This document shows, piece by piece, positions 46,300 to 54,864 of a stretch of DNA of 64,000 nt; the first letter of the stretch is position 1; each line of letters opens with the position of its first letter. This DNA comes from Brevundimonas aurantiaca (GTDB lineage: Bacteria; Pseudomonadota; Alphaproteobacteria; Caulobacterales; Caulobacteraceae). The stretch lies in assembly GCF_014199955.1 (NCBI RefSeq), contig NZ_JACHOQ010000001.1:310001-374000 (forward strand). Reading direction: 5' to 3'. The position numbers and the translations under genes were made by a program. Under the pieces are notes generated by a model, which was not told the DNA's origin, searched no databases, and worked only from the letters and a program-made list of their open reading frames with translations.

Positions 46300-46502
46300 T
46301 GATTGACGTCGCGGAAGAGGGCGGCGAGTTCCGACGGTCCATTGACCTGGCCGGAACCAGCCGCTTTCGCCGCATCGCGGGCGTCGGGCCGGTCTATGAA
46401 GTGACCGCCATTGTCGGGGACCGCATCAGGGCCTGTCTAATCGACAGCGACGAAGCCTTCGACTATCCGCTGGCCGACGCCGAAAACGACCCCCTGGCCT
46501 GA
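46299..46502 (+). CDS. Small partner of the VapD-like gene, possible antitoxin
   Basis: The 67-residue acidic protein begins [19 protein letters not shown] and ends AFDYPLADAENDPLA. It overlaps purC by one base and the VapD-like gene by one base. VapD genes are often preceded by a small partner (VapX in Haemophilus) that acts as antitoxin. The size, acidity and coupling fit this; I have no sequence proof that it is related to VapX. Confidence 0.65.
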   Translation: MIDVAEEGGEFRRSIDLAGTSRFRRIAGVGPVYEVTAIVGDRIRACLIDSDEAFDYPLADAENDPLA

Positions 46503-46786
46503 TGTTCGCCATTTCCTTCGATCTGGACCTCAACGAGACGACCGCTATCCATCCCGCCGGGGTGAGGCAGGCGTATCGCGAGATCGAACGGACCCTGAAA
46601 CGCTATGATTTCCACCGCGTCCAACAGAGCGTCTATCTCACTGAAATCCCGGACCTCGCTAATCTGACTCTGGCCATGACCGCCCTCAAGGCTCTGCCCT
46701 GGTTCCCCCAATGCGTGAAGGACGTTCGCGGCTTCCGCGTCGAGAACTGGTCCGACTTCACTCCCTTCATGAAAGGCAACGGCTGA
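46502..46786 (+). CDS. VapD-like endoribonuclease (Cas2-related fold)
   Basis: The 94-residue protein matches VapD throughout: MFAISFDLDLNETTAIHPAG at the start, REIERTLKRYDFHRVQQSVY in the middle and VKDVRGFRVENWSDFTPFM at the end. VapD is a ferredoxin-fold RNase related to Cas2; Asp7 in the first strand matches the conserved active-site region. It lies between purC and purS with one-base overlaps on both sides, so it is translated with the purine enzymes. Toxicity and target RNA are unknown. Confidence 0.88.
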   Translation: MFAISFDLDLNETTAIHPAGVRQAYREIERTLKRYDFHRVQQSVYLTEIPDLANLTLAMTALKALPWFPQCVKDVRGFRVENWSDFTPFMKGNG

Positions 46787-47022
46787 TGGCCAAAATCAAG
46801 GTTCACGTCTTCCTCAAGGCCGGCGTGCTGGACGTCCAGGGCAAGGCCGTTGAAGGCGCCCTTCAGGGTCTGGGCTGGTCGGGCGTATCGAACGCCCGCG
46901 TCGGCAAGCTGATCGAGTTCGACCTCGACGGCGTCGAGGATCCGCAAGGCGAGGCCAAGAAGATGTGCGAGCAGCTGCTCGCCAATACGGTGATCGAAGG
47001 CTACCGTATCGAGGCGGCTTGA
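46786..47022 (+). CDS. purS: PurS, small subunit of FGAM synthase
   Basis: The 78-residue protein begins MAKIKVHVFLKAGVLDVQGK and continues KLIEFDLDG, typical of PurS. It bridges PurL and PurQ in the three-part phosphoribosylformylglycinamidine synthase. The ATG at 46786 overlaps the VapD-like stop. PurQ and PurL are encoded 2 kb and 8 kb downstream rather than next to it. Confidence 0.94.
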   Translation: MAKIKVHVFLKAGVLDVQGKAVEGALQGLGWSGVSNARVGKLIEFDLDGVEDPQGEAKKMCEQLLANTVIEGYRIEAA

Positions 47023-47030
47023 AGCATTCG

Positions 47031-47060
47031 GCCTCTTCCGCGCGAAGGTGCGGAAGAGGC
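47031..47060 (+). terminator. Hairpin after purS
   Basis: Perfect 11-bp arms (47031-47041 and 47050-47060) with an 8-base loop start 8 bp past the purS stop. Only a weak T content follows, so it may be an attenuating or stabilising hairpin rather than a full terminator. Confidence 0.55.
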
Positions 47061-47118
47061 GCTTGCATCCATACAGCGGACTCCTAGTTAAGCTAACGGC
47101 TTGAACGACGGAGCACCT

Positions 47119-47598
47119 ATGCCCTTCACCCTCACCTCCACCGACATTCAGGACGGCGGCGTCCTGCCCGACGCCCAGGTTCACGCCAAGGGCAACACCT
47201 CGCCCCACCTCGCCTGGTCGGGCGCGCCGGAGGGGACGAAGAGCTACGCCGTCACCTGCTATGATCCCGATGCCCCCACCGGCTCCGGCTTCTGGCACTG
47301 GACGGTCGCCAACATCCCCGCCGATGTGACCGAACTGGCGACCGGCGCCGGCTCGCCCGGCGGCCAGTTGCCGGCCAGCGCCGTCCAGGGCCGCACCGAC
47401 TACGGCAGGGCCGGCTTCGGCGGCGCCGCCCCGCCTGCCGGCCACGGCCCGCACCGCTACATCTTCACCGTCTTCGCCGTGGACGTGGAGCGGCTGGACG
47501 TGACCGCCGACGATTCCGGCGCCGTCTTCGGCTTCAACCTGCACTTCCACACCCTGGCCAAGGCCTCGATCACCGCGACCTATGAAAACCTGGGCTGA
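47119..47598 (+). CDS. YbhB/YbcL-family PEBP-like protein
   Basis: The 159-residue protein has the phosphatidylethanolamine-binding fold signature: CYDPDAPTGSGFWHWTVANIP (ligand pocket DPDAP and HW), TDYGRAGFGGAAPP and GPHRYIFTVFAVD. The ATG at 47119 has a GGAG ribosome site; a TTG at 47101 is an alternative. No signal peptide is visible. The bacterial role is unclear. It sits between purS and an MFS transporter. Confidence 0.9.
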   Translation: MPFTLTSTDIQDGGVLPDAQVHAKGNTSPHLAWSGAPEGTKSYAVTCYDPDAPTGSGFWHWTVANIPADVTELATGAGSPGGQLPASAVQGRTDYGRAGFGGAAPPAGHGPHRYIFTVFAVDVERLDVTADDSGAVFGFNLHFHTLAKASITATYENLG

Positions 47599-47726
47599 GC
47601 CCGCCCCTCGGCGGTCGCGCCGCAACCTTATGTGATCGCCGATCATTTCCAGCGGGTTGAAGCCTGAGAGGGGCCGCCTATGTTGCAGCGCAACACCCCG
47701 CCCTTCTCTCGCCCCAGGATTTTCGC

Positions 47727-48947
47727 ATGGCCGTCACCGGCGCCGTGGCCGACACTGACGTGGCCGTAAAACCCATGGCGAGGGGCCGTGTGGCCCTGGT
47801 CCTGATCGCCCTGGCCATGGGCGGTTTCGCCATCGGGGTCACCGAGTTCGCGGCCATGAGCATCCTGCCGGACTTCGCCGCCGGCCTGGGCGTCGACGCC
47901 CCGACGGCGGGCCATGTGATCAGCGCCTATGCGGCCGGCGTGGTGGTCGGGGCGCCCATCCTGGCGGTGCTGGGCGCGCGCAGCCCCCGCTGGCTGCTGC
48001 TTATCGGCTTCATGGCCCTGTTCGCCGTCGGCAACGGCCTGTCGGCCATGGCGCCCACCTATGAATGGATGCTGGTCTTCCGCTTCCTCAGCGGCGTGCC
48101 GCACGGCGCCTATTTCGGCGTGGCGGCCCTGGTCGCCGCCTCCATCGTGCCGCTGCATCTTCGCACCCGCGCCGTCTCGACCATTCTGATGGGGCTGACG
48201 GTCGCCACCGTCATCGGCGTCCCCTTCGCCAATCTGGTCAGCCACGCCTTCGGCTGGCGCTGGACCTTCGCCATCGTCAGCGTCCTGGCCGTGATCACCA
48301 TGGGGTTGGTCGCCCTGTTCGCCCCGCGCGACCCCGCCCATGCCGACGCCAGCCCCTTGCGCGAACTGGGCGCCCTGAAGCGGAGCCAGGTCTGGCTGAC
48401 GCTCGGCGTCGGCGCGATCGGCTTCGGCGGCATGTTCTGCGTCTACGCCTATCTGGCTTCGACGCTTCAGGCGGTGACCGGCGTGGGGCCGGAGATCCTG
48501 CCTTGGGTCTTCGCCGTCTTCGGCGTCGGCATGTTCCTGGGCAATATTCTGGGGGCCTGGGCGGCCGACCGGATCGGCTTTCCGGCGGCGGGCGGCCTGC
48601 TGCTGTGGAGCGCCGCCGCCCTGGCCCTCTATCCGTTGGCCGCGCCTCACCTGTGGGCCGTCATGGTCGTGATCTTTCTGATCGGCGGCGGCGGCGGCCT
48701 GGGCTCGGTGCTTCAGACCCGTCTGATGGACGTCGCCGGCGACGCCCAGACCCTGGCGGCGGCCCTGAATCACTCCGCCTTCAACACCGCCAATGCGCTG
48801 GGCCCGCTTCTGGGCGGCCTAGCCATCGCCGCCGGCTACGGCTGGACCTCGACCGGCTGGGTCGGCATGGGCCTGTCCCTGGGCGGGTTTGCGATCTTCG
48901 TGATCGCCTGGGCGGTCGGGCGGGCGCGCGTTCCGGCCTCAGCCTGA
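47727..48947 (+). CDS. MFS transporter, AraJ/YdhP-like efflux protein
   Basis: The 406-residue protein has twelve hydrophobic segments. After the first helix it carries FAIGVTEFAAMSILPDFAAG, typical of the DHA1 arabinose-efflux-like group, and motif RFLSGVPHGAYFGVAALVAA. A glycine-rich run (LIGGGGGLGSVL) lies in the second half. Substrate unknown; such pumps export sugars or drugs. No regulator is adjacent. Confidence 0.88.
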   Translation: MAVTGAVADTDVAVKPMARGRVALVLIALAMGGFAIGVTEFAAMSILPDFAAGLGVDAPTAGHVISAYAAGVVVGAPILAVLGARSPRWLLLIGFMALFAVGNGLSAMAPTYEWMLVFRFLSGVPHGAYFGVAALVAASIVPLHLRTRAVSTILMGLTVATVIGVPFANLVSHAFGWRWTFAIVSVLAVITMGLVALFAPRDPAHADASPLRELGALKRSQVWLTLGVGAIGFGGMFCVYAYLASTLQAVTGVGPEILPWVFAVFGVGMFLGNILGAWAADRIGFPAAGGLLLWSAAALALYPLAAPHLWAVMVVIFLIGGGGGLGSVLQTRLMDVAGDAQTLAAALNHSAFNTANALGPLLGGLAIAAGYGWTSTGWVGMGLSLGGFAIFVIAWAVGRARVPASA

Positions 48948-48984
48948 GCGTTTCGTTTCGCCAGCCACTCTGTTATAATGGGTC

Positions 48985-49215
48985 ATGGCTGAAGTGACTA
49001 ATGACCTCATCTACGAAGTGCTCAAGTCCATGCAGCACGACCTCGGATCCGTGAAAGCAGAGATTCGTGACGTGAAGGGCGAACTCCAAGCCATCCGCAC
49101 CCACATGACCGGCCTGGGTCAAGACATATCAAACATCTACCAGATCATCGGCCGACATGACGATCGCCTCGGCCGGATCGAGACCCGCCTCGGACTTCTT
49201 GAACCCGCGCACTGA
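48985..49215 (+). CDS. Small coiled-coil protein
   Basis: The 76-residue protein begins MAEVTNDLIYEVLKSMQHDL and has heptad-like spacing throughout (VKAEIRDVKGELQAIRTHM and IIGRHDDRLGRIETRLGLL). It is probably a coiled coil with no enzyme domain. Similar small proteins, often with a C-terminal membrane helix absent here, occur widely. It lies 33 bp ahead of purQ on the same strand. Confidence 0.7.
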   Translation: MAEVTNDLIYEVLKSMQHDLGSVKAEIRDVKGELQAIRTHMTGLGQDISNIYQIIGRHDDRLGRIETRLGLLEPAH

Positions 49216-49248
49216 CATTTGCCGAAAACGGTGCTAGAGGCCCGCGCC

Positions 49249-49911
49249 ATGAGCGCAGCCGTCATCGTCTTCCCCGGTTCCAACTGTGATCGCGACTGCA
49301 AGGTCGCCGTCGAACGCTCCACCGGCGAGGCCGTCCAGATGGTCTGGCACGCCGAGACGGAACTGCCGCAGGGCCTGGACCTGATCGTCATTCCCGGCGG
49401 CTTCTCCTACGGCGACTATCTGCGCTGCGGCGCCATGGCGGCCGAGTCGCCGGTGATGCAGGCGGTCAAGAAGGCGGCGGACGACGGCGTGGCCGTGGTC
49501 GGCATCTGCAACGGCTTCCAGATCCTGTGCGAGGCCGGCCTGCTGCCCGGCGCCCTCTTGCGCAACAAGGGCCTGAAATACGTCTGCAAACCCATCAGCC
49601 TGACCGTCGCCAACGGCCAGACCCGGTTCACCGCCGGCTATCAGGGCCAGCGCGAAGTGATCATGACCCAGGGCAACGGCGACGGAAACTTCTTCGCCGA
49701 CGCCGAGACCCTGGCCCGGATCGAGGGCGAGGGCCAGGTGGTCTTCCGCTACGTCGACAACCCCAACGGCTCGGTCAACGACATCGCCGGCATCCAGAAT
49801 GCGCGCGGCAATGTGCTCGGCATGATGCCCCACCCCGACCGCGCCTTTGAGGCCGAACTGGGCTCCGCCGACGGCGCGGTTCTGTTTCAGAGCATCTACG
49901 CGGCGGCTTGA
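49249..49911 (+). CDS. purQ: PurQ, glutamine amidotransferase subunit of FGAM synthase
   Basis: The 220-residue class I amidotransferase begins [17 protein letters not shown]. The nucleophile elbow is GICNGFQIL (Cys about residue 86), and the His/Glu pair lies in [11 protein letters not shown] near the C-terminus. It supplies ammonia to PurL with PurS as bridge. The ATG at 49249 starts the family domain; a TTG at 49219 is in frame but less likely. Confidence 0.95.
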   Translation: MSAAVIVFPGSNCDRDCKVAVERSTGEAVQMVWHAETELPQGLDLIVIPGGFSYGDYLRCGAMAAESPVMQAVKKAADDGVAVVGICNGFQILCEAGLLPGALLRNKGLKYVCKPISLTVANGQTRFTAGYQGQREVIMTQGNGDGNFFADAETLARIEGEGQVVFRYVDNPNGSVNDIAGIQNARGNVLGMMPHPDRAFEAELGSADGAVLFQSIYAAA

Positions 49912-49942
49912 CGGCAATCATGCGTTGAGGCGGAGTGGGGTT

Positions 49943-50761
49943 ATGAAAGCCCTCCTCCCCGCCCTCGCCGTTTCCGCCCTCTTGGCCGGCGCCGTCTCCG
50001 CGAAGGCGCAGGACGCGCCGCCGCCCCAAGAAGACTGGGTGTTGACCTCCATTCCCGAGCGAAAGGCCACCCTGGCCCTTGCTGAATTCACTTCGGGCGT
50101 CACCCTGGTCGCCCGATGCATCGACGGGGCCTACGACCTTTTCATCACCGGCCTGCCCGAGGCCCCCGCACGCGCCACGACGCGCGATCTTGGGCTTTCG
50201 GTCGGAGAAGATGCGGCTCTTAAAACCACCGTCTGGACCGTGGGAGAGGATCGCACGACGGCTTTCAGCCGTCTGCCGGCCATGGTGGCGCGCCAATTGG
50301 CGGAAGGCGGCGAGCTCCAGATCGTCGCCCAAGGCCCCGACCACCGACGCTACCGCTTCATCATGGCCCTCAACCCGTCCAGCACCGCCCTTGAGCAGAC
50401 CTTGACCGCCTGCGGTCGGCCTCTGATCGATCCCCGCGACAAGGACACGGAGGGCGACGGGCGAGAAACGCTTCCTGCGCTCGCGCGATGGGAAATCGTT
50501 CCCAGACCCCGGTTCCCGGCCCCTGTCGGCGGCCGATCGCCGACGGAAGGTTACGCCGTCCTGTCCTGCGGCGCTGAAAACGACGGTCGGCTGGTGAACT
50601 GCCAAATCGAAAGCGAATGGCCGCGAGGTTACGGCCTGGGGCGAGAAGCCTTGCGCTCGGTGGATCGGGCGCGGCTCCGCCTCAATGACGAGGCGGCAGC
50701 CGCAGGCCGGCGCCTGGAAGACGGGATAATCGTCTTCTCCATCAACTTCAGGATGGATTAG
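49943..50761 (+). CDS. Secreted protein with TonB-like C-terminal part
   Basis: The 272-residue protein has a clear signal peptide (ALAVSALLAGAVSAKA). The end, GYAVLSCGAENDGRLVNCQIESEWPRGYGLGREAL, resembles the C-terminal domain of TonB-like energy transducers, where a cysteine pair is common in Caulobacterales versions. The middle (TLVARCIDGAYDLFITGLP) resembles in pattern the cysteine segment of the tandem small secreted proteins after flgH. There is no membrane anchor other than the signal. Function is unknown. Confidence 0.7.
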   Translation: MKALLPALAVSALLAGAVSAKAQDAPPPQEDWVLTSIPERKATLALAEFTSGVTLVARCIDGAYDLFITGLPEAPARATTRDLGLSVGEDAALKTTVWTVGEDRTTAFSRLPAMVARQLAEGGELQIVAQGPDHRRYRFIMALNPSSTALEQTLTACGRPLIDPRDKDTEGDGRETLPALARWEIVPRPRFPAPVGGRSPTEGYAVLSCGAENDGRLVNCQIESEWPRGYGLGREALRSVDRARLRLNDEAAAAGRRLEDGIIVFSINFRMD

Positions 50762-50888
50762 GACTCACGGTCGCCAGCCCCCCTTTGAGGGCTGGGGCTT
50801 AGAAGAACCAAGGTTCTCTCGCGCTTGTGACGCGCGATGATCGCGTTCTTCGCTAACCTGAAGATGCATCAGCGTCTCGGGGGCGATC

Positions 50889-51866
50889 ATGGCGACTATT
50901 CTCGATCCACCGCCCCAGGCGGTGTTGGACGACCTCCAGCGGCTGAACGCCCTGCTGGACGCCGTGCCGCCCAAGACGGCCGGCGACAATCTGCTGATCG
51001 CCACCTGGAACATCCGCGCCTTCGGCAGCCTGACCGAAAAATGGGAAAGCGAGGACGGCGACAGCCCCCGCCGCGACTTCCACGCCGCCGTCCTGATCGC
51101 TGCGGTGCTCGAACGGTTCGACGTCGTCGCGGTGCAGGAGGTGAAGGCCAATCTGCGCGCCCTGCGCCATGTGCTCAAGAAGCTGGGGCCCGACTTCGGC
51201 TTCCTGATGACCGACGTCACCTACGGCGATCCCGGCAATGACGAGCGCCTGGCCTATATCTACGACGCTCGGCGGCTGAAACCCTCCGGTCTGGCCTGCG
51301 AACTGGTGGTGCCCGAGGATCTGGACACCCCCTACGCCACCCCCGCCAACGCCTTTCAGCGGCAGTTCGTCCGCACCCCCTATGCCGTCAGCTTCAACGC
51401 CTCCGGCAAGACCTTCGTTCTCGTCACCCTGCACATCGTCTATGGCGAAAAGGGCGCGGACCGCGTCGCCGAACTGACCGCTATCGCCAAATGGCTGCGC
51501 CACTGGGCCGAGTCGATGGACGACTACGGCCAGAACCTGATCTGTATGGGCGACTTCAACATCGACCGTCACGGCGATCCGCTGTGGCAGGCCTTCACCT
51601 CGACCGGCCTGGTCACCGCGCCCGGTCTGGAAAAGGTGCCGCGAACCCTCAGCTCGTCTGTCGAACACCCCGACCTTTCCAGCTTCTTCGACCAGATCGC
51701 CTGGTTCGAGCGGCGTAATGACGGCAAACCCTATCTGTCGCTGAAGTTCCGGAAGGCCGGCGGCCTGAACTTCCAGGGCGTGGTCCTACCCCACCTGAAC
51801 CGCACCCAGCTGTCCTGGCGGATCAGCGACCACTATCCGCTGTGGGTCGAGTTCGGACTGGCGTGA
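50889..51866 (+). CDS. Endonuclease/exonuclease/phosphatase-family protein
   Basis: The 325-residue cytoplasmic protein has the EEP motifs LIATWNIRAFG, VVAVQEVKAN (catalytic Glu), LVTLHIVYG, ICMGDFNIDRHGDP (GDFN) and a final RISDHYPLWVEF (SDH). These are the metal and catalytic residues of the DNase I/exonuclease III fold. It lacks a signal peptide, unlike the EEP lipoprotein at 17.5 kb. Substrate is unknown. It stands alone. Confidence 0.87.
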   Translation: MATILDPPPQAVLDDLQRLNALLDAVPPKTAGDNLLIATWNIRAFGSLTEKWESEDGDSPRRDFHAAVLIAAVLERFDVVAVQEVKANLRALRHVLKKLGPDFGFLMTDVTYGDPGNDERLAYIYDARRLKPSGLACELVVPEDLDTPYATPANAFQRQFVRTPYAVSFNASGKTFVLVTLHIVYGEKGADRVAELTAIAKWLRHWAESMDDYGQNLICMGDFNIDRHGDPLWQAFTSTGLVTAPGLEKVPRTLSSSVEHPDLSSFFDQIAWFERRNDGKPYLSLKFRKAGGLNFQGVVLPHLNRTQLSWRISDHYPLWVEFGLA

Positions 51867-51911
51867 GAGAGGGCGGCGCCCGCGCCCCCCCTTCATCGTC
51901 GGCGAAGGGGA

Positions 51912-52145
51912 TCAGCCCGCGTCGTCCACGCCCTGAACCGCCAGGTTCTCATCCAAAGCATCGTCGCCGTCCTCGATCACCGACACGCCGTTCTCGAGTT
52001 CGGGGTCTTCATCGGCGGTGTTGACGCCGCCTGGGTCGCGCTGGGCGGCCAGTTCGCGGGCGCCGACGCCCTGACCGTTTTCGATGGCGCGGTTGGCGGC
52101 GACTTCATCGGTTTCGAAATGCGGGGTTTCGGTCTGATCGGCCAT
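51912..52145 (-). CDS. Small acidic hypothetical protein
   Basis: The 77-residue, highly acidic protein begins MADQTETPHFETDEVAANRA and is rich in Asp, Glu, Gly and Val. It is likely disordered. The ATG at 52145 follows a GGAGAGG ribosome site. No family is recognised, though similar small acidic proteins occur singly in Caulobacteraceae. A 9-bp tandem repeat lies about 190 bp upstream. Confidence 0.6.
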   Translation of the reverse strand: MADQTETPHFETDEVAANRAIENGQGVGARELAAQRDPGGVNTADEDPELENGVSVIEDGDDALDENLAVQGVDDAG

Positions 52146-52331
52146 GTCGCCTCTCCAGTTGGAACTGGACTGACAACCGGCCGCACGGCCGCCGGTTCCT
52201 GACGGCGGCGCAATTCTCAGATGGAACCCTCGGCGCTTCAACGGCTTGCCGAAGCCCCAACCCAAACGACCCGCCGCTGCGGCAAGCGAGCGTATGTTTC
52301 AGGGGGTCTTTGTCGGAGTCGGCGCCGGTTC

Positions 52332-52391
52332 CGGACACATCGGACACATCGGACACATCGGACACATCGGACACATCGGACACATCGGACA
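52332..52391. repeat. Tandem 9-bp repeat
   Basis: Six exact copies of CGGACACAT and a partial seventh lie between two minus-strand genes. The repeat length is a multiple of three, but no credible gene covers it. Copy number may vary between strains. Confidence 0.85.
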
Positions 52392-52396
52392 GTGTT

Positions 52397-52828
52397 TTAG
52401 GGCGCGCCCCGTCGCGTCAAGGGCTCCAGACTGGCGCGGGACAGGGGCCGGAAGGTCAGGAACCGCCCGCCCACGCTCAAGGTCGCCTCATAGGCCTGGG
52501 GCCTTTGCAACAGGGCGGGATCGTCCGCCGCCGCCGCCTGGCCGGAGGCGATCTCGCGCGCGTCCATCGGCGGGACGACCGGTCGCCCGTTGGCGTTCGC
52601 CAGGGCCGCCATGAAGCGCCGCACGGCCAGGGCCTGCTGCGACGGCGTCAGGGCCGCGCGCACCTCGGCCCAGGCCGCCTCGGCCGAGGCGTTCAGAACC
52701 AGCGCGGGCGCGGGCGCGGTCTGGGCCTGGGCCTGGGTCTGCGTCTGGCCCAGGGCCGGATCGCTGCCCCACGCCCCGAGAAACAGAACGGCCAAACCAG
52801 CGCAGGCGAAAAGGCGGAAACGGATCAT
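52397..52828 (-). CDS. Secreted hypothetical protein
   Basis: The 143-residue protein starts MIRFRLFACAGLAVLFLGAW, a signal peptide, followed by a Gln/Thr/Ala-rich linker (TQTQAQAQTAPAPA). The mature helical part includes AWAEVRAALTPSQQALAVRRF. No family is recognised. The start at 52828 was preferred over the upstream ATG at 52864 because it places the signal directly at the N-terminus. Its stop lies 5 bp from the 9-bp repeat. Confidence 0.6.
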   Translation of the reverse strand: MIRFRLFACAGLAVLFLGAWGSDPALGQTQTQAQAQTAPAPALVLNASAEAAWAEVRAALTPSQQALAVRRFMAALANANGRPVVPPMDAREIASGQAAAADDPALLQRPQAYEATLSVGGRFLTFRPLSRASLEPLTRRGAP

Positions 52829-52945
52829 CCGCCGACACCAGCATGGGCCGTCGCTCCGCCGCAAGCTTCACATTTTCAACCCAGGCCGGTGAACCTTCCG
52901 TCCCCGTGGGGCGTACAGAGCGCTGAACCGTGAAGTGGAACCCCC

Positions 52946-53743
52946 ATGTCTTCGATCCTTCGCCCCACGCCCGCTCAGCGCACCCGTCGCCTGGTGGTCC
53001 TGGCCGCCGCCGTCTTCGCCGTGGTCGTCCCCCTGGTTCAGAACCTGGCCGGGCTCGGTCTGACCCAGGCCGAGTTCGCCGCTGACGGGAACCAGACCTT
53101 GCGGGTCGCCGGCTACGCCTTTTCGATCTGGGGCCTGATCTATCTGGGGCTTCTGGCCTATGCCGTGCGTCAGGTGCTGCCCCAGACGGGCGAGAGCGTC
53201 CTGATCAACCGGATGGGCTGGCCCTCGGCCGTGGCCTTCTTCGGCCTGGGTCTCTGGATCGTCGTGGCGGCCCTGAATCTGAAGGCGGCCAGCGTCATCA
53301 TCATCTTCGCCACCTTGATCGCCCTCTTGGCGCCGTTGCTGGCCCTGTCGGGCGAGGTGCGGCGGCTCGCCCGATTTGATCGCGACCGGCTGCTGCTGGT
53401 CTGGCCCCTCGCCGCCCTGGCCGGCTGGCTGACGGTGGCGGCGCCGCTGAACCTGATCACTACCGTGACCGCCTTCGACGCCCTGCCCGCCGCACTGTCG
53501 CCGACGGGATGGGCGGTGCTGGCCATCGTCGCCACGACGGGGGTCGCCCTGGCGGTGACGGCGGCGCTGCGGACCCTGGCCTATCCCCTTCCGACGGCCT
53601 GGGGCCTGCTGGGCGCCTTCGTCGCGGAACAGGCGGAAAAGCCGGCGGTGGCCTTCACGGCCCTGGCCGGCGCCGTGATCCTGCTGATCGGCGGCGTTCT
53701 CCTGGTCTTCCGCCTCAAGCCGGGGATCGAACGCGCCGCCTAG
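52946..53743 (+). CDS. Multi-pass membrane protein, distantly TspO-like
   Basis: The 265-residue protein has about seven hydrophobic segments. After the first helix it carries LRVAGYAFSIWGLIYLGLLA, a pattern seen in proteins related to TspO/MBR. The end is basic (RLKPGIERAA). Ligand or transport role is not clear, and a TspO-type Trp-rich pocket is not obvious. It overlaps the next minus-strand gene by 4 bp at its 3' end. Confidence 0.65.
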   Translation: MSSILRPTPAQRTRRLVVLAAAVFAVVVPLVQNLAGLGLTQAEFAADGNQTLRVAGYAFSIWGLIYLGLLAYAVRQVLPQTGESVLINRMGWPSAVAFFGLGLWIVVAALNLKAASVIIIFATLIALLAPLLALSGEVRRLARFDRDRLLLVWPLAALAGWLTVAAPLNLITTVTAFDALPAALSPTGWAVLAIVATTGVALAVTAALRTLAYPLPTAWGLLGAFVAEQAEKPAVAFTALAGAVILLIGGVLLVFRLKPGIERAA

Positions 53744-53967
53744 GGCGTGGGCGAGACGGGCTTGCCCGCCCCCACGTCAAAGGCGCCGTCCTCGTCATAG
53801 CCGACGCTGCCGACACCGGTCGCCTCTCCGGTCATCCGCTGGCGGCGGCTGGCCAGGGCCGCCTCCGGCGCCGCCGCGTCCATCTCCCGCGTCGTTTCTG
53901 GATCGTTGGACCGGTCCATCTGCTGGTGCTCGGCGGGGCTGGGCTTGGTCAGATCGTGGGATGCCAT
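53740..53967 (-). CDS. Small hydrophilic hypothetical protein
   Basis: The 75-residue protein begins MASHDLTKPSPAEHQQMDRS, is rich in charged residues and Gly, and lacks hydrophobic segments, so it is probably disordered. Its start codon overlaps the stop of the 49-residue gene upstream by one base, indicating a two-gene unit. No family is recognised. Confidence 0.55.
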   Translation of the reverse strand: MASHDLTKPSPAEHQQMDRSNDPETTREMDAAAPEAALASRRQRMTGEATGVGSVGYDEDGAFDVGAGKPVSPTP

Positions 53968-54116
53968 CAGATGCCCTCTCCGTCTTCCTCGGTCTCTTCA
54001 GCGGCCTGGTTCTGGGCCTCTTCGGCCATGGCGGAGGCGCCGGCGTCGTCGGCGGCGATCTCGGCCCGGTCGTCGTCTTCAGGTGTGGCGGCGGGGTCTA
54101 TCGGGGTGTCGGTCAT
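53967..54116 (-). CDS. Very small acidic protein
   Basis: The 49-residue protein begins MTDTPIDPAATPEDDD and is extremely acidic. A strong ribosome site (AAAGGAG) lies 8 bp before its ATG, and its stop is coupled to the next start. Such short acidic proteins may be stress-related, but nothing in the sequence shows a role. Confidence 0.5.
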   Translation of the reverse strand: MTDTPIDPAATPEDDDRAEIAADDAGASAMAEEAQNQAAEETEEDGEGI

Positions 54117-54185
54117 GCGGATGCTCCTTTGTCGCCAGGAGACAATGGCGCGGCGCCCGACCCGTTCCGTCCGTCCTTCCCTGGC

Positions 54186-54575
54186 TCAGATCACGGCCGC
54201 GACATCGGTCCTGCCGAAGTCCTCTCCCTTGAACAGCAAGGGTTCGCCCGTGCTGCGGCTCAGCGCATAGGCGAAACAGTCGCCATAGTTCAGCCGCGCC
54301 AGATGCCGCCCTTTGCCGAACCGCACCATGGCTTCGCACGCGATCCGCATCTGCGCCAGGTCGACCGGAACCAGATCCAGCCCATAGTCGGCGTGCAGCC
54401 GGGCCGCCACAGGCCGCGCGTCCATTCCAAGCCGCGCGCTGAGCACAGCAGTCAACTCGACCCAGGTCGCGACACTGACCATACGAGTTTCCGCAGCCCG
54501 AATTCGGTCGTCGAAATCAGGAGCTTCCGGCTCGCCCAGCACGATGGCGACGAACACCGAGGTGTCGATGACCAT
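54186..54575 (-). CDS. VapC-type PIN-domain toxin
   Basis: The 129-residue PIN protein has the acidic catalytic set: Asp4 ([11 protein letters not shown]), Glu near VSVATWVELTAVL, Asp99 (LNYGDCFAYAL) and Asp near GEDFGRTD. PIN toxins cleave RNA, often tRNA. Its start overlaps the antitoxin stop by one base. It is probably repressed with its partner through the palindrome at 54834. Length is normal for VapC. Confidence 0.9.
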   Translation of the reverse strand: MVIDTSVFVAIVLGEPEAPDFDDRIRAAETRMVSVATWVELTAVLSARLGMDARPVAARLHADYGLDLVPVDLAQMRIACEAMVRFGKGRHLARLNYGDCFAYALSRSTGEPLLFKGEDFGRTDVAAVI

Positions 54576-54835
54576 CAGCGCGGAAGCCCGTGCTCGTCGT
54601 ACATTTCGTCGTCGATTTCCCGAAGAGACCGGCCATCGCCAGGCGGCAAGGTCCGCAGATAGGTGAACAGCGCCTCGCGCTTCGTCGCCCGCTCCGCCGC
54701 CGCCTCGTCGGCGGTCAGTTCCCGCCAGGTCTTGTCCAGGGCGATGTCGATCGCCTCGGTCAGGCTGACGCCCAGGCGCTCGGCGACGGCGCGGGCCTTA
54801 CGCTCCGTCTCGGCGCGCTTGATGCTGAGGCCCAT
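54575..54835 (-). CDS. VapB-type antitoxin (PSK/Rv0623-like)
   Basis: The 86-residue protein begins [22 protein letters not shown], the RHH-type N-terminus of the PSK-family VapB antitoxins (first strand LSIK, then helices to LTEAIDIAL). The tail from residue 60 should bind the VapC toxin. It is the first gene of the pair. A perfect inverted repeat overlaps its start codon, fitting autorepression. Confidence 0.86.
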   Translation of the reverse strand: MGLSIKRAETERKARAVAERLGVSLTEAIDIALDKTWRELTADEAAAERATKREALFTYLRTLPPGDGRSLREIDDEMYDEHGLPR

Positions 54836-54864
54836 TCTAGAACTCCCAAAATGCTGTCTAGAAT
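54834..54864. promoter_or_regulatory. Palindromic operator of the vapBC pair
   Basis: ATTCTAGA (54834-54841) and TCTAGAAT (54857-54864) form a perfect 8-bp inverted repeat with a 15-bp centre, running into the vapB start codon. The arms sit over the ribosome site (GGGAG), and purL starts only 39 bp away on the other strand. Confidence 0.7.

Noticed and set aside
49943..50761. Fourth member of the tandem secreted family after flgH
   Set aside because: Only a short cysteine segment looks alike; the C-terminal part is TonB-like and the gene is far away, so common origin is not shown.
52332..52391. CRISPR array
   Set aside because: The 9-bp units are directly adjacent with no spacers, and no cas genes are present; the VapD-like gene is Cas2-related only in fold.
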